Below, piece by piece: positions 45,180 to 46,567 of a stretch of DNA of 46,567 nucleotides. The stretch is from positions 1-46,567 of the forward strand of contig JBATTK010000028.1 of the NCBI GenBank assembly GCA_049670505.1. The letters run 5' to 3'. The translations under genes were made by a program, and so were the position numbers. Origin of the DNA: JBATTK01 sp049670505. Lineage in GTDB: Bacteria > Bacteroidota > Bacteroidia > Flavobacteriales > Flavobacteriaceae. Position 1 is the stretch's first letter. Every line of letters begins with the position of its first letter. The notes under the pieces are model-generated. The model searched no databases, was not told the DNA's origin, and saw only the letters and a program-made list of their open reading frames with translations.

Positions 45180-46567
45180 ATGAACGAGGAATTAAAAAAC
45201 GAAGAAGTACATCTATTGGAGCAAGAAAATCAGTCTTCCAAATTGAGTTTGAATGCGGAGACCTTATCCCAAGAAGTGAATTGGTTTGCGCAGGTGGTCA
45301 ATCGGAGATTGAAGGATCATTTCCCCGAAGAGACCATTGAAATTGTTCAGGAGGAAGAGCAAAACTGGTTCGGAAAAATTTTCGGTGGTAAAGGAGAGCG
45401 AACGGCAATAAAACATAAGAGCACTAAAAAGGGAGGTCAAACCGGATCAGAAATAGGCCCTCCGGACCTTATGAACAATACCTCTGTATACGGGGAATTT
45501 GTGAATTACTACCAACTCTCCAAAGAGGAGCGCTTTCTTTTAATCCTTGCTATTACTCCACAGATCCAACCTCACTTGTTGGATGTCTTTTTCTCGGTAA
45601 ACAAGGCCCTTGGAAGAGGGTATACGGAATTCGGGGGTATAAAAGGCAAAAGACACCCGGGTTTTATTCCCACCATAGAGACCTTTCTATTTCTTCTGGC
45701 CGGTAATGATCTGGATAGTCGTTTCAGACTTTATCGATTATTTGAGCCCGACCATATTTTTTCATCTCATGGCATTATAGCCATTGATCAGGGCATTGAA
45801 AATGAAGGTTTCTACAGCAGTACTCTTGCGATTTCCGAAGAGTATTTGGATTTTTTTACGACAGGAAAAATTCGCAAGCCTCAATTTAGTACGGCTTTCC
45901 CGGCCAAGCAATTGACCACAAAGATGGAGTGGGACGATTTAATAGTGGATAACTTTACACAGCAACAATTGGATGAGATCAGGATCTGGTTGCAGCATGG
46001 CCAGACACTATTAAATGTCTGGGGAATGAACAAAAAACTAAAACCCGGTTACAAGGCTTTGTTCTTCGGGGATCCGGGAACCGGAAAATCGCTTACAGCG
46101 GCCCTTCTAGGTAAGCTTCACGGATTAGAGGTTTATCGTGTGGATCTATCCATGGTTATTTCAAAATACATTGGTGAAACGGAAAAAAACTTGGAGAAGG
46201 TATTTAAGAAGGCCGAGAATAAGAACTGGATACTCTTTCTTGATGAGTGCGAAGCACTGCTCGGTAAGCGAACAGGGATTTCCGATTCACATGACAAATA
46301 TGCCAATCAGGAGATTGCCTATTTACTGCAACGTTTGGAAGACTACCCGGGGCTAGTTATCCTGGCTACAAATATGCGAAGTAATTTAGATGATGCCTTT
46401 ACCAGGCGTTTGCAGTCCATAGTGCACTTTCAAAAACCACAACCCAGGGAAAGATTGCGATTGTGGAAAGGTGCTTTCAGTGAAGTATCACAACCCCCGA
46501 CAGAAGAAGATCTGCAACGTATAGCCCAGCAGTATGAACTGTCCGGGGGTTCCATTATGAATGTGGT
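45180..46567 (+). CDS. AAA+ ATPase of the injection system (Pvc15-like), 3' partial
   Basis: An open frame from ATG 45180 runs 462 codons to the right edge, so the C-terminus is missing. The N-terminal part (about 1-270) includes WFAQVVNRRLKDHFP and SVYGEFVNYYQLSKEERFLLILAITPQIQPHLLDVFF, the usual pre-ATPase region of eCIS ATPases. The AAA core has Walker A GDPGTGKS (297-304), Walker B ILFLDECEA (355-358 DECE), sensor LATN and an arginine-finger candidate FTRRLQ. DECE instead of DEAD/DEDE is unusual but keeps the catalytic Glu. Pvc15-type ATPases are thought to help assemble or load cargo into the particle. Cargo genes are often downstream, outside this window. Confidence 0.93.
   Translation, partial: MNEELKNEEVHLLEQENQSSKLSLNAETLSQEVNWFAQVVNRRLKDHFPEETIEIVQEEEQNWFGKIFGGKGERTAIKHKSTKKGGQTGSEIGPPDLMNNTSVYGEFVNYYQLSKEERFLLILAITPQIQPHLLDVFFSVNKALGRGYTEFGGIKGKRHPGFIPTIETFLFLLAGNDLDSRFRLYRLFEPDHIFSSHGIIAIDQGIENEGFYSSTLAISEEYLDFFTTGKIRKPQFSTAFPAKQLTTKMEWDDLIVDNFTQQQLDEIRIWLQHGQTLLNVWGMNKKLKPGYKALFFGDPGTGKSLTAALLGKLHGLEVYRVDLSMVISKYIGETEKNLEKVFKKAENKNWILFLDECEALLGKRTGISDSHDKYANQEIAYLLQRLEDYPGLVILATNMRSNLDDAFTRRLQSIVHFQKPQPRERLRLWKGAFSEVSQPPTEEDLQRIAQQYELSGGSIMNV

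Noticed and set aside
45086..45340. An 84-codon plus-strand open frame across the tape-measure and ATPase junction.
   Set aside because: The AAA+ ATPase frame from 45180 has clear motifs across this stretch, and this is a shadow in another frame.
27744..46567. Interpretation as a contractile-tailed prophage or as a type VI secretion system.
   Set aside because: There are no capsid, portal, terminase or lysis genes, nor TssJLM genes. DUF4255, CIS_TMP and Pvc15-type ATPase point to an eCIS.
1..46567. CRISPR arrays, tRNA or rRNA genes, insertion sequences, integrase or attachment sites.
   Set aside because: No regularly spaced repeats, no clover-leaf or rRNA-like sequence and no transposase or recombinase motif were noticed on reading; a dedicated scan was not possible.

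Overview
The window looks like a chromosomal segment of a marine-type Bacteroidota, most likely a Flavobacteriaceae. The evidence is SusC/SusD pairs, a SusC with an N-terminal STN signalling domain beside FecR and an ECF sigma factor, FHS-type sugar transport, DUF2911, DUF6503-like and DUF5908-like proteins, A-rich start regions without clear Shine-Dalgarno sequences, and modest GC content. No tRNA, rRNA, CRISPR array, insertion sequence or integrase was seen. All family names come from recognising sequence motifs by eye; no database was searched.

Left edge (1-2750, plus strand): the 3' part of a METTL7-like methyltransferase, a PhnD-like binding lipoprotein, a short degraded secreted-protein remnant, and a DUF6503-like lipoprotein.

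Region 2891-17572 (all minus strand) is a polysaccharide utilisation locus. In transcription order it holds an ECF sigma factor, FecR anti-sigma factor, STN-SusC, SusD, a secreted PIG-L deacetylase, an FHS-type MFS sugar permease, a ROK sugar kinase, a secreted PcRGLX/YetA-like (polysaccharide-lyase-like) protein, and a NagB glucosamine-6-phosphate deaminase fused to a PIG-L deacetylase. The logic is uptake and cleavage of a glycan containing an N-acetylated amino sugar, then phosphorylation, deacetylation and deamination into glycolysis. No NagA-type deacetylase is visible, so the PIG-L domains may do that step.

Region 17590-22800: a compact minus-strand operon (NSS-family sodium-coupled transporter, M20 deacylase, sarcosine-oxidase-like flavoenzyme, NTF2-like protein) runs to within 17 bases of the sigma-factor gene. 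An RpiR-family regulator diverges from it across an intergenic region carrying repeated ATTGC/GCAAT half-sites. Region 22800-27743 holds a DUF2911-TPR protein, a small PH-domain-like membrane protein, about 0.8 kb of apparently decayed DNA, and an orphan SusD-like lipoprotein with an extra beta-sandwich domain and no adjacent SusC.

Region 27744 to the right edge (plus strand) is an extracellular contractile injection system (eCIS; the PVC / antifeeding prophage / AlgoCIS type). In order: DUF4255 cap or terminator, an unrecognised 395-aa protein, sheath, two tube proteins, a DUF5908 mini-protein, a LysM tube/baseplate protein, a VgrG-like spike, PAAR tip, gp25, a giant gp6/J-like baseplate protein, a Pvc12-like baseplate protein, a CIS tape-measure protein and an AAA+ ATPase cut by the window end. 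The most unusual feature is the 1687-residue gp6-like protein. Beyond its baseplate core it carries a SusC-type carboxypeptidase-regulatory-like domain with an EVVVVG TonB-box-like motif, followed by a histone-H1-like Lys/Ala/Pro/Ser/Thr tail of about 108 residues. No tail-fibre gene or recognisable toxin lies inside the window; cargo may lie beyond the right edge.
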